Below, piece after piece: positions 41,078 to 49,549 of a stretch of 64,000 bases of DNA (positions are counted from its first letter, which is position 1; each line of letters begins with the position of its first letter). Where the stretch lies: the NCBI GenBank assembly GCA_033854735.1, contig JAWWPY010000257.1, forward strand, positions 50,336-114,335, in the 5' to 3' direction. A program made the position numbers and the translations under genes. The stretch comes from JAWWPY01 sp033854735. GTDB lineage: Bacteria > Actinomycetota > Actinomycetes > Streptosporangiales > Streptosporangiaceae. The notes under the pieces were generated by a model. The model saw only the letters and a list, made by a program, of their open reading frames with translations, was not told the origin of the DNA and made no database searches.

Positions 41078-41929
41078 CTAGCTGGGGACCATGTCGAACG
41101 TGTCCGGGTCGGGTCCGGTGCGCTCGCTGCGGTCCAGCGCGCTGATCGCCTCGACGTCCGCACCGGACAGCTCGAAGTCGAAGATGCCGATGTTCTCCTC
41201 GATCCGGGCGGGAGAGACCGACTTCGGGAAAATGATGTCGCCGCGCTCGATGTGCCAGCGCAAGACCACCTGGGCCGGGCTCTTGCCCACGCTGCTGGCG
41301 ATGGAGACGATCGTCGGATCGTCGAGGACCCGGCCCTGCGCTATCGGTGACCACGCTTCGATCGCGATCTGATGCTCGGCGCAGAACGCGCGGACCTCGT
41401 CCTGCGTCAGGTAAGGGTGCACTTCGATCTGGTTGACCGCCGGGGGAATCTGGGATTCCCCGTGCAGCCGCCGCAAGTGGTGCGGCTGGAAGTTCGATAC
41501 GCCGATCGACCGGGCCCGGCCGTCACGGTAGAACTCCTCCAGGGTCTTCCAGGTCGACACGTAGTCACCGTCGTACCTGGTCGGCAGCGGCCAGTGGATC
41601 AGGAACAGGTCGATGTAATCGAAGCCGAGCGCGTCCAGGGACTCGCCGAAAGCCCTCCTGGCGTCGTCGGGACGATGGGAGCTGTTGCTCAGCTTGCTGG
41701 TCACGAACACATCGGCGCGGTCCAGGCCGGACGTGCGGATGGCCTCGCCGACCTGTTTCTCGTTGCCGTACATCTCGGCGGTGTCGACGTGCCGGTAACC
41801 GGCCCGAAGCGCGGCCGCGGTAGCCTCCGCGGTGGCGTCTGGCTCGATCTGGAACACCCCGAACCCGAACTGGGGGATCGTCTGGCCGTTGTTCAGGATG
41901 ATCTCAGGTATCTCAGGTGCTGCGCTCAC
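41078..41929 (-). CDS. Aldo/keto reductase
   Basis: 283 aa NADPH-dependent AKR of the 2,5-diketo-gluconate reductase type. The full catalytic tetrad is present: Asp49, Tyr54, Lys79, His112. GYRHVDTAEMYGNEKQVGEA, IDLFLIHWPLP, IGVSNFQPHHLRRL and IFPKSVSPARIEENI are canonical. Substrate unknown. It lies between the MprF-like gene and folP on the same strand with short gaps; no folate role is evident. Confidence 0.9.
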   Translation of the reverse strand: MSAAPEIPEIILNNGQTIPQFGFGVFQIEPDATAEATAAALRAGYRHVDTAEMYGNEKQVGEAIRTSGLDRADVFVTSKLSNSSHRPDDARRAFGESLDALGFDYIDLFLIHWPLPTRYDGDYVSTWKTLEEFYRDGRARSIGVSNFQPHHLRRLHGESQIPPAVNQIEVHPYLTQDEVRAFCAEHQIAIEAWSPIAQGRVLDDPTIVSIASSVGKSPAQVVLRWHIERGDIIFPKSVSPARIEENIGIFDFELSGADVEAISALDRSERTGPDPDTFDMVPS

Positions 41930-41956
41930 GACGGATTCTCTCCTCCGGTTAAGACT

Positions 41957-43789
41957 TCACCCACGGGCGGCGCGGATCCGCCGCCGGAGCCGGCCGAGCC
42001 CCACCAGCCGGGCCAGCCGCCGGAATCCGATGCGCGGCCACACCAGGAACGCCTCCGCTTCCAGCGCGGCGATGCACACCCGGGGCGCATCCTTCGTGCT
42101 GGGGAAGACGAAGAACCTCGGCGTCCAGATCGGGCAGAACTTGGCATTGAACTTGTACAGCGACTCGATCTGGAACCACCGGGACATGAACAGCAGAATT
42201 CCGCGCCAGGCCCGCAACACCGGCCCGGCACCGATCCGCTCGCCCCGTTCCAGTGCGGCACGGAAGACCGCGAAGTTCAGCGACATGCGCTTGACGCCAA
42301 GCTCCTCGGCGGCCTCGATCGTATTCACGATCAAGAAGTCGTTCACCCCGGGCTGGGCGGTCCGGTCGCGGCGCATCAGGTCCAGTGAGAGCCCGTCGGC
42401 TCCCCACGGCACGAAGTGCAAGATGGCCCGGAGCACGCCGTTCTCGGTGGCGGTGACGATGACGCACCGCTCGTCCCCGGGCCCACCAACCCGGCCGAGC
42501 GCCATGGAGAAGCCCCGCTCAATCTGGCTGCCCCGCCACGAATCAGCCTGGCGGATGAGCGCCGCTATCTCCGCGGGCGGGATGTCCCCGGCCCGGCGCA
42601 CCTCGGCGGCGTAGCCGCTCCGCTCCACCCGGGACACCATCTGCCGGACGTTCCGCATGGCCCGGCCCTTGAGCGAGAAGTCGGCTACCTCCACGACGGC
42701 CTCGTCGCCCAGTTCCAGCGCGTTGAGACTGCCCTCGCGGCACCACACCTGCGCGGCGAGTTCCCCGCAGCCCATCACTGCGGGCACCCAGGCATGCCGC
42801 GCCGCCTCGTCCAGGAACGCGTGGATCGCGCCGGGCCAGGCCTCCGGGTCGCCGATCGGATCACCACCCGCGAGCATCACCCCGGACACCACCCGGTAAC
42901 CGATGCAGGATTTCCCGGTGGGTGACCAGATGACGCTCTTGTCGCTGCGGAGAGCGAAGTAGCCGAGGGAGTCCCGTTCTCCATGCCTGCAGAGCAGGTC
43001 CCTGATCCGGCTCGCGTCCTGAGCACCCATCCGGCCGGCCGGCCGGGCCGGCCGCAGGAACACATAGGCGCTCACCACCAGGGTGAACAGGCCAAGGGCG
43101 CTGGTCAGCACGTTGAACAGATCGCTGCGGCCTTCCGGCAGGAACTGGACCGGCCCGGAAACGCCGACCAGGCCGTAAATCACATGCTGGATACGCTGCA
43201 TGAACGAGTAATCGCGGTACAGCCCCCGGGCGAGCAGGATGTAGGTGAGGCCGATGGCCACATCGGCCACGACGAGCCCTTCGAACACCACGAGCGCCCG
43301 CCACCGGGTACGCGGATCGCCCACCGCGTAGAACTCGTCACGGAAATACAGCAACGCGGCCAGCACGCACGCCGCCACCACGGCCGAGATCATGTGCGGG
43401 AAGTGCGCCAGGTGAACAACGACACTGAACGCGAGGAGCAGGATGACGGCCTGCCAGGCCCGGCGCTTCCGTCGTTTCAGGCCGTGCGAGAGCATCAGCA
43501 GCAGCAGCCCGGTGAGCACGTCCGCGGTGCGCGTGAGATTGGTCAGTGTGCCGGGCACGTAGGTGTTGATCTTGTGCAGGTGAGTATGAACATAGACGCT
43601 GGGCAGCACGACCTGGGCAATGTCAGCCAGCCCGATGAGCAGGCAGAGCCAGGCCGCCGTCACCGGCACCCAGGACCGCTGATGCCTCCGGTCCGGCGGA
43701 CGGGTCACCCGCCCCTGGCCGGCGAGCGCGTCGTCAGCGGGGGGTGCAGCAACCAGGCTTGGCCGCCTGCTCTCGCTTCGTTCGGACAT
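41957..43789 (-). CDS. MprF-like membrane protein with DUF2156 (aminoacyl-phosphatidylglycerol synthase-type) domain
   Basis: 610 aa. Six to seven hydrophobic segments (about 40-270) precede a cytosolic DUF2156 GNAT-fold domain (about 280-590): RHGERDSLGYFALRSDKSVI, GVMLAGGDPIGDPEAW, LKGRAMRNVRQMVSRVERSG, FSMALGRVGGPGDERC, LSLDLMRRD and SLNFAVFRA. The architecture matches actinobacterial MprF/LPG synthases, which transfer an amino acid from tRNA to phosphatidylglycerol and flip it; the amino acid cannot be told. lysS elsewhere in the window is a separate enzyme. Start ATG 43789, or GTG 43810 with TACGCT 8 nt upstream. Confidence 0.82.
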   Translation of the reverse strand: MSERSESRRPSLVAAPPADDALAGQGRVTRPPDRRHQRSWVPVTAAWLCLLIGLADIAQVVLPSVYVHTHLHKINTYVPGTLTNLTRTADVLTGLLLLMLSHGLKRRKRRAWQAVILLLAFSVVVHLAHFPHMISAVVAACVLAALLYFRDEFYAVGDPRTRWRALVVFEGLVVADVAIGLTYILLARGLYRDYSFMQRIQHVIYGLVGVSGPVQFLPEGRSDLFNVLTSALGLFTLVVSAYVFLRPARPAGRMGAQDASRIRDLLCRHGERDSLGYFALRSDKSVIWSPTGKSCIGYRVVSGVMLAGGDPIGDPEAWPGAIHAFLDEAARHAWVPAVMGCGELAAQVWCREGSLNALELGDEAVVEVADFSLKGRAMRNVRQMVSRVERSGYAAEVRRAGDIPPAEIAALIRQADSWRGSQIERGFSMALGRVGGPGDERCVIVTATENGVLRAILHFVPWGADGLSLDLMRRDRTAQPGVNDFLIVNTIEAAEELGVKRMSLNFAVFRAALERGERIGAGPVLRAWRGILLFMSRWFQIESLYKFNAKFCPIWTPRFFVFPSTKDAPRVCIAALEAEAFLVWPRIGFRRLARLVGLGRLRRRIRAARG

Positions 43790-43882
43790 GTAGGTTAAGC
43801 CCCGGATCACGGACCATCAGCGTAGTCATCGGCGACTTCTGGCGCGGCCAATCTCCCAAAGGGGCACTCCGCTAACGCAACG

Positions 43883-44470
43883 CTACCCACCAGGACGCCT
43901 TCCGAACAGAAGACTCATGGCTTCCGCGCGGGTACGGTCACTGTCCCTGATGATGCCGCGGACCGCTGAGGTGACCGTCCGGGCGCCGGGCTTGCGCACG
44001 CCGCGCATGGACATGCACAGGTGCTCGGCCTCTATCACGACCAGGACCCCGCGCGGCTCCAGCACGCCCATCAGCGCGTCAGCGATCTGGCTGGTCATGC
44101 GCTCCTGGACCTGCGGCCGCCGGGCGTACACGTCCACCAGCCGGGCCAGCTTGGACAGCCCAGTTATCTGCCCCTTCAGATTCGGGATGTACCCGATGTG
44201 CGCGGACCCGAAGAACGGGGTGAGATGGTGCTCGCAGGTGCTGTAGACCTCGATGTCACGAACCAGGACAAGCTCGTCGTGGTCGGCGTCGAACACGGTG
44301 GTGAGGACGTCCTCCGGACTCTGGCCCAGGCCGGAGAACTGCTCGGCGTAGGCCCGGGCGACGCGCGCCGGCGTGTCCCGGAGCCCCTCCCGGTCAGGAT
44401 CCTCACCGATGGCAAGCAGTATCTCCCGCACCGCGTCCTCGATCCGCGGAGCATCGAAGTCCCTGGTCAA
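43883..44470 (-). CDS. folE: GTP cyclohydrolase I
   Basis: 195 aa. Zinc ligands Cys79, His82 and Cys152 are in YSTCEHHLTPFFG and AEHLCMSMRGVRKPGARTVT. First step of folate synthesis (GTP to dihydroneopterin triphosphate). TTG 44470 overlaps the ftsH stop (TTGA), so it is translationally coupled to ftsH, the usual actinobacterial order. Confidence 0.95.
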   Translation of the reverse strand: MTRDFDAPRIEDAVREILLAIGEDPDREGLRDTPARVARAYAEQFSGLGQSPEDVLTTVFDADHDELVLVRDIEVYSTCEHHLTPFFGSAHIGYIPNLKGQITGLSKLARLVDVYARRPQVQERMTSQIADALMGVLEPRGVLVVIEAEHLCMSMRGVRKPGARTVTSAVRGIIRDSDRTRAEAMSLLFGRRPGG

Positions 44471-46506
44471 TGACCTTCGCCGTCGGTGTCGTCATCATGC
44501 CGAGGAGGCATGGCCAGCGGCTGGTCCAGCGGCTGGACGCCCGGCGTCCACGGCGAGGCCTGCCCGTTCCCCGCGGCAGGATGATCGTTGACCTCCGCGG
44601 CGGCGGTCAGGGCGAGCTCCTTCGGAGTCATGATCGGAGGACGGTCCGACGGAAGCCGCTTCCCGTACCCGGTGTAAGAGCCACGAGAGGGGCGCGTCTG
44701 CACCGGCGCGAAGATGGCCAGGACCTCTTTCCTGCTCAGAGTCTCCTTGTCCATCAGCTTGAGCACCAGGTCGTCGAGAACCTCGCGGTACTGGACCAGG
44801 ATCTCCCACGCCTCGTCGTGGGCCGACTCGATGAGACGGCGCACCTCTTCGTCGATCGTGGACGCGATCTCCTCGGAGTAGTCCCTGGTGTGCGACATGT
44901 CGCGGCCGAGGAACGGCTCGCCGTCCCCGCTGCCGAACTTCCGTGCGCCCAGCCGCTCGCTCATCCCGTACTCGGTGACCATGCCGCGGGCGATCGAGCT
45001 GGCCTTCTCGATGTCGTTGGCTGCGCCCGTGGTGGGCTCGTGGAAGACCAGTTCCTCGGCGGTCCGGCCGCCCAGCAGCATGGCCAGCTGGTCCATCATC
45101 TCCGACCGGGTGATCAGGAACTTGTCCTCGGCGGGTGCCGACGCGGTATAGCCGAGCGCCCGGCCCCGGGGGATGATCGTGATCTTGTGAACCGGGTCGG
45201 CGTTCGGCAGTGCGGCGCCGACCAGCGCGTGGCCGCCCTCGTGGTACGCGATGAGCTTGCGCTCCTTCTCCGACAGCAGCACGCTCTTGCGCTCCGGGCC
45301 GGCCATCACCCGGTCGATGGACTCTTCGAGCGCCGCCATGGTGATCAGCGTGCCATTGTGCCGGGCGGTCAGCAGCGCGCCCTCGTTGATGACGTTGGCC
45401 AGGTCCGCGCCGGTAAAGCCGGCGGTCCGGCGCGCGATGATGTCGAGGTCCACATCAGGCCCGAATGGCTTGCCCCGGGCATGCACCTTCAGGATGCCCC
45501 TGCGGCCGGCCAGGTCGGGCTGGGCCACCACGATCTGCCGGTCGAACCGGCCGGGGCGCAGCAGAGCGGGGTCGAGAATGTCGGGCCGGTTCGTGGCCGC
45601 GATGACGATGACGCCACCCTTGACGTCGAACCCGTCCAGCTCGACGAGCAGCTGGTTCAGCGTCTGCTCACGCTCGTCGTGGCCGCCGCCGAAGCCGGCG
45701 CCGCGGTGCCGGCCGACTGCGTCAATCTCATCGACGAAGACGATCGCCGGCGCGTTCGCCTTGGCCTGCTCGAACAGGTCACGCACCCGGGAGGCACCGA
45801 CCCCGACGAACATCTCCACGAAGTCGGAACCGGAGATCGAGTAGAAGGGGACTCCAGCCTCCCCGGCCACGGCGCGGGCGAGCAGGGTCTTACCGGTGCC
45901 CGGCGGCCCGTAGAGCAGCACGCCCTTCGGGATCTTGGCCCCGATGGCCTGGAATTTGCCGGGGCTCTGCAGGAAGTCCTTGATCTCCTGGAGTTCCTCG
46001 ATGGCCTCATCGGCCCCCGCCACGTCCGCGAAGGTCGTCTTCGGCGTGTCCTTGGTGATCAGTTTCGCCTTGGACTTGCCGAAGTTCATCACCCGTGAGC
46101 CGCCGCCCTGCATCTGGTTCAGCATGAACACGAAGAACAAGATGATCAGGAGGTACGGGAGGAGGCCGAGGATCAGGCTCCACACCGAGCTGCCCTTGGG
46201 CACCTGGACGTTGTAGCCCTGCGGCGGAAGGTGAGTCTGGAGCTGCGAAGCGAGCTGCTGCCCTTGGTTTCCCACCCAGGAGGCCTCGTACTTCGCGCCT
46301 GACTTGGTGGTGATCTCGATCATCTGATCTTTGTCGATCAGCAGCGCGGACTTGACCTGGCCCGATTCGATGAGCGAGACGACCTTCGACGTGTCCGCCG
46401 GGGTGTACGGGGTGCCGGAACTGGCATATTCGTACACCACGAAGAAGACAAGCAGCATCACAAGGACCGCCACGAACGGCCCGCGGAAATAGCGCTTCAG
46501 ATCCAT
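44467..46506 (-). CDS. ftsH: ATP-dependent zinc metalloprotease FtsH
   Basis: 679 aa membrane AAA+ protease. First helix about 8-28, an extracytoplasmic domain, second helix about 108-130. Walker A GPPGTGKT (200-207), Walker B VFVDEIDA (256-263), the pore loop FVGVG, the SRH region ATNRPDILDPALLRPGRFDR, and zinc site HEGGH (422-426). It degrades misassembled membrane and some soluble proteins. A proline-rich tail ends the protein. ATG 46506 gives the correct N-terminus; a hairpin 11 nt upstream covers the only ribosome-site-like bases. Confidence 0.95.
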   Translation of the reverse strand: MDLKRYFRGPFVAVLVMLLVFFVVYEYASSGTPYTPADTSKVVSLIESGQVKSALLIDKDQMIEITTKSGAKYEASWVGNQGQQLASQLQTHLPPQGYNVQVPKGSSVWSLILGLLPYLLIILFFVFMLNQMQGGGSRVMNFGKSKAKLITKDTPKTTFADVAGADEAIEELQEIKDFLQSPGKFQAIGAKIPKGVLLYGPPGTGKTLLARAVAGEAGVPFYSISGSDFVEMFVGVGASRVRDLFEQAKANAPAIVFVDEIDAVGRHRGAGFGGGHDEREQTLNQLLVELDGFDVKGGVIVIAATNRPDILDPALLRPGRFDRQIVVAQPDLAGRRGILKVHARGKPFGPDVDLDIIARRTAGFTGADLANVINEGALLTARHNGTLITMAALEESIDRVMAGPERKSVLLSEKERKLIAYHEGGHALVGAALPNADPVHKITIIPRGRALGYTASAPAEDKFLITRSEMMDQLAMLLGGRTAEELVFHEPTTGAANDIEKASSIARGMVTEYGMSERLGARKFGSGDGEPFLGRDMSHTRDYSEEIASTIDEEVRRLIESAHDEAWEILVQYREVLDDLVLKLMDKETLSRKEVLAIFAPVQTRPSRGSYTGYGKRLPSDRPPIMTPKELALTAAAEVNDHPAAGNGQASPWTPGVQPLDQPLAMPPRHDDDTDGEGH

Positions 46507-46517
46507 CGATGAACGAC

Positions 46518-46579
46518 CCCGCCAGCGTATGGCGGGTTCCTCCTGACCAGCGTCATGTCCCGCCGACCCCCGGCGGGAC
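46518..46579 (-). promoter_or_regulatory. Two hairpins in the ftsH leader
   Basis: CCCGCCA (46518-46524) pairs with TGGCGGG (46530-46536) around a 5-nt loop just before the start, enclosing the GGCGGGG that would serve as ribosome site. GTCCCGCCG (46557-46565) pairs with CGGCGGGAC (46571-46579), again with a 5-nt loop; this one could be the hpt terminator. Confidence 0.45.
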
Positions 46580-46726
46580 TGCCTTGCGTCCCAATGACCA
46601 TGCCCGGCTTCCTTGTCACTCCCGGCTGCGCTGCGGGGATATCCGACGGTACACCGCACTGCGGCGCGCCGGCACGCGGAAGGCACCGCCAGGCCTCAGC
46701 AACCCTTTCCCACCCCTCAACGCTTC

Positions 46727-47356
46727 TTATTGCGGATCGTGTTCCCCTGGCGACGTCGCCGTAGGGCCGGGCGAGCCGCCGTCCCGGCGGGATGAGTCTC
46801 CGGGCCCCCCGTAGACATGCGGGGCAAGGGTCCCGATGAACGGCAGATTGCGGTAGCGCTCGGCGTAGTCCAGCCCATAACCGACCACGAATTCGTTGGC
46901 GATATCGAACCCGGTATAGGCGACCTCGACATCCATCTGCGCCGCAGCCGGCTTGCGGAGCATCACGCAGACCTGCACCGAGGCCGGCCCGCGCGACCGC
47001 AAGTTGCCTACCAGCCAGGACAAAGTAAGGCCAGAGTCGACAATATCCTCCACGACCAGCACGTGCTTGCCCGTTATGTCGGCATCGAGGTCCTTGAGGA
47101 TGCGGACCACTCCTGACGACCTGGTCCCGGATCCGTAGGACGACACGGCCATCCAGTCCATCTGAACCGGGAGACGCATCGCCCGGGCCAGATCGGCCAT
47201 CACCATGACCGCGCCCTTCAGCACGCCGACCAGCAGGATTTCGCGGCCGGCGTAATCAGCGTCGATCTGCGCCGCCAGTTCCGCCACCCGCGCCTGCACG
47301 CGGTCAGCGGAGATCAGCACGTCCTTGAGGTCGCCGCCTACGTCACTCGCGTCCAC
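46727..47356 (-). CDS. hpt: Hypoxanthine phosphoribosyltransferase
   Basis: 209 aa. PRPP-binding motif VVEDIVDSGLTL (101-112), VGVLKGAVMVMADLAR (pyrophosphate loop) and DIANEFVVGYGLDYAERYRN typical of HGPRT. Salvages hypoxanthine/guanine. The C-terminus is about 20 residues longer than usual (GPGDSSRRDGGSPGPTATSP). GTG 47356 has GGAGGG 7 nt upstream and overlaps tilS by 14 nt. Order tilS-hpt-ftsH-folE is the conserved actinobacterial one. Confidence 0.95.
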   Translation of the reverse strand: MDASDVGGDLKDVLISADRVQARVAELAAQIDADYAGREILLVGVLKGAVMVMADLARAMRLPVQMDWMAVSSYGSGTRSSGVVRILKDLDADITGKHVLVVEDIVDSGLTLSWLVGNLRSRGPASVQVCVMLRKPAAAQMDVEVAYTGFDIANEFVVGYGLDYAERYRNLPFIGTLAPHVYGGPGDSSRRDGGSPGPTATSPGEHDPQ

Positions 47357-48383
47357 CCGCGCCCTCCGCGTCCTCGGGTCCAGTCGGCCCGGCCGTGGCT
47401 GCTGTGGCCGCCGCCAGCAGCAGCCTCCCATACTGCCGCCGCCCGCGGACGCCCCCGGGCAGGTCTGTCCAGCGCTGCCCACGCCAGCCGGTCACCAGCG
47501 CGTCCAGCGCGTCGATGTGCCGCGTGGTGAGCGCGCCCGCCGGGCAGCCCGCCGCGATCGCCGACTCACGGAGCACACGGGTGCGGATGGCGACGGGCAG
47601 CAACGCCAGCCCGGCGGCGTCCAGGCCGCCGCCCGGGTCGCAGAGCCGCTGCCCTTCGGCTCGGGCGAGCGCGTCCAAGGCGTCGCAGTCGGCGCGGAGC
47701 TGGCGGGCACTCCGGGCGAGCGCCTCGGTGATGCCAGGCCCGAGCGCCTGCTCGAGCACGGGAAGGGCCTGGTGGCGCACCCGGGTACGGCGGTACGCCG
47801 GATCCATGTTCTGCGGGTCGTCCCACGGCTCGAAGCCAAGGGCCTGGCAGGCTTCCCGGAGGGTGGCGCGGCCGACGCCGAGCAACGGCCTGCGGTAGCA
47901 GCCGCGCCGGGCCGGCATGCCCGCCAGTGAGCGCGCTCCGGAGCCACGCGCCAGGCCGAGCAGCACGGTCTCCGCCTGGTCGTCACGGGTGTGGCCGAGC
48001 AGCACGGCCGCTGCGCCGGTGCTGCGCGCGACCCCGTCGAGCGCCTCGTACCTGGCCGCCCGCGCGGCGGCCTCCGGGCCGCCGTGGCCGGTCGGTGCGG
48101 CGACTGCGACGCGCACGCTGCGCACCGGGTCGAGGCCGAGCCCGGTGAGCATGGCGGCGACGGCACCCGCCCGCCGCGCGGAGCCCGCCTGCAACCCGTG
48201 ATCGACCGTGACGCCGCCTCCGCGCAGGCCGAGGCGGGGCGCTTCATGCGCGAGCGCCGCGGCGAGGGCCAGTGAATCGGCACCGCCGGAGCAGGCCGCT
48301 AGAACCAGGTCGCCCGGATCCAGGTCATCCAGGCAGTGCCGGACGCAGCTACGCGTCTCCGCCACCGCAGGACGCGGGCCCAT
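47343..48383 (-). CDS. tilS: tRNA(Ile)-lysidine synthase
   Basis: 346 aa N-type ATP pyrophosphatase. P-loop SGGADS (32-37; usual SGGxDS), TVDHGLQ, GHTRDDQAETVLLGLARGSG, and RRPLLGVGRATLREACQALG. It makes lysidine at C34 of the AUA-reading tRNA-Ile. The C-terminal half is alanine-rich and short, as in actinobacteria. ATG 48383, 6 nt after the metalloprotease gene. Confidence 0.9.
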   Translation of the reverse strand: MGPRPAVAETRSCVRHCLDDLDPGDLVLAACSGGADSLALAAALAHEAPRLGLRGGGVTVDHGLQAGSARRAGAVAAMLTGLGLDPVRSVRVAVAAPTGHGGPEAAARAARYEALDGVARSTGAAAVLLGHTRDDQAETVLLGLARGSGARSLAGMPARRGCYRRPLLGVGRATLREACQALGFEPWDDPQNMDPAYRRTRVRHQALPVLEQALGPGITEALARSARQLRADCDALDALARAEGQRLCDPGGGLDAAGLALLPVAIRTRVLRESAIAAGCPAGALTTRHIDALDALVTGWRGQRWTDLPGGVRGRRQYGRLLLAAATAATAGPTGPEDAEGAGGRE

Positions 48384-48389
48384 GACCGG

Positions 48390-49496
48390 TCAGCCGCCGG
48401 ACGCCAGGGCGCCGGTCTCCCCGATCCGGTCAAGCCATCGCTGGGGGGTGGCGAACTCATCCTTGGTCGGCAGGGTGGCCGGGGACGTCCAGACCTTGTT
48501 GAAGGTCGCCATCCCGGCTTCCTCCACCACGGTCCGCACGAAGCGGGAACCCTGTGCGTACTGCTTCATCTTCAGGTCGATACCGAGAATCCGCCGGAGG
48601 GCCCGCTCCAGCCGGCCGGCCGTCACCCGGCGCTCGTTGAATTTCGCCCTGATGTCCTCGACGGAGGGCACCACGCGCGGTCCCACCGCGTCCATCACGT
48701 AGTCGCCGTGCCCCTCCACGAGCGTCATCACGCTGGTGAGCCGGTCAAGGATCTCCCGCTGCCGCGGGGTCTGGATGGCCTCGATGAGGCTTTCACCCTC
48801 CCCGTCGCGCACCGCGCCCGCCACGGCGTCGGCCGCCGAGCGCAGCCGGTCCAGGATCGTGGCCGGGTCCAGGTCGGATGCGAGCAGGAAATCGGTCATC
48901 TGCTCCTGAACGTATCCGCGCAGCCAGCTCACGGCGGTGAACTGAGTCCGGTGCGTCTCCTCGTGCAGGCACACCCAGCGCCGGAAGTCATGCGGGTCAA
49001 CCCCGAGCTCGCGCTCCACCATGAGGATGTTCGGCGCGACCAGGGTCAGCCGGCCCGCCGGTGCGCTGCCCGCGGGGGCGCTCGGGTCGGGGGGAAGGAA
49101 GAGCTCGTACTGTCCCAGCACCCGGCCGGCCAGGTAGGCGAGGATCAGCCCGGCCTGCACGCCGGTGACCCGGGATCCCACCGCCCCCAGCACCGCGCCG
49201 CCCGGCGGGCCGCCTTTCTCCCGCAGGTGCCGGGCCAGCGGGTCGAGGACGACGCGGAACCCGTCCACGTTCGCGCGGATCCACCCGGGCCGGTCCACGA
49301 CAGCCACCCACCCGCCGTCCGGCGCACTGTTCATGCCGGTGACCTCACGGACCGGCTCGGCGACGGCCGCAGCCAGTTCGCGGAGTTCGGTGACGACCCC
49401 CCGCGCCTCGGACAGGCTTACCTGGGGCCCGGGCCGGGCCAGCCTGACTCCGGTGGAAATGGCCAGATCCCAGTCGATCATCTGCGCGCTGCTCAC
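48390..49496 (-). CDS. Zinc-dependent metalloprotease-like protein (DUF2342 / 'F420 biosynthesis-associated')
   Basis: 368 aa. The conserved zinc motif is CLHEETHRTQF (HExxH), then VSWLRGYVQEQMTDFL. Other family stretches: MIDWDLAISTGVRLARPGPQ, LVAPNILMVERELGVDPHDF and AKFNERRVTAGRLERALRRI. It is a regular neighbour of tilS, dacB and ppa in actinomycetes. The protease activity and substrate are not established to my knowledge. GTG 49496 is picked because TACGGT ends 6 nt upstream (leaderless), even though GGAGGG also abuts the codon. Confidence 0.8.
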   Translation of the reverse strand: MSSAQMIDWDLAISTGVRLARPGPQVSLSEARGVVTELRELAAAVAEPVREVTGMNSAPDGGWVAVVDRPGWIRANVDGFRVVLDPLARHLREKGGPPGGAVLGAVGSRVTGVQAGLILAYLAGRVLGQYELFLPPDPSAPAGSAPAGRLTLVAPNILMVERELGVDPHDFRRWVCLHEETHRTQFTAVSWLRGYVQEQMTDFLLASDLDPATILDRLRSAADAVAGAVRDGEGESLIEAIQTPRQREILDRLTSVMTLVEGHGDYVMDAVGPRVVPSVEDIRAKFNERRVTAGRLERALRRILGIDLKMKQYAQGSRFVRTVVEEAGMATFNKVWTSPATLPTKDEFATPQRWLDRIGETGALASGG

Positions 49497-49502
49497 CCCT
49501 CC

Positions 49503-49508
49503 ACCGTA
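49503..49508 (-). promoter_or_regulatory. -10 box TACGGT before the metalloprotease gene
   Basis: On the minus strand TACGGT is followed by six bases and GTG 49496. Identical in sequence and spacing to the GNAT promoter at 3886. Confidence 0.55.
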
Positions 49509-49549
49509 CGTCGTCGGCAACGTAGGCCGGGTCCGCAGGGCAACTGGGG

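Noticed and set aside
40092..41354. Longer FolP beginning near 41354
   Set aside because: The extra ~105 residues are arginine/histidine-rich, lie antisense-like over the reductase gene's 3' end in another frame, and lack any DHPS homology; ATG 41039 fits the fold.
44470..46098. Long open frame (542 codons) on the strand opposite ftsH
   Set aside because: It mirrors ftsH in the high-GC antisense frame, has no family motifs, and ftsH has complete catalytic motifs. The same reasoning excludes the long antisense frames opposite the NlpC/P60 gene, the 476-aa protein, the fused flippase and the YqeY region.
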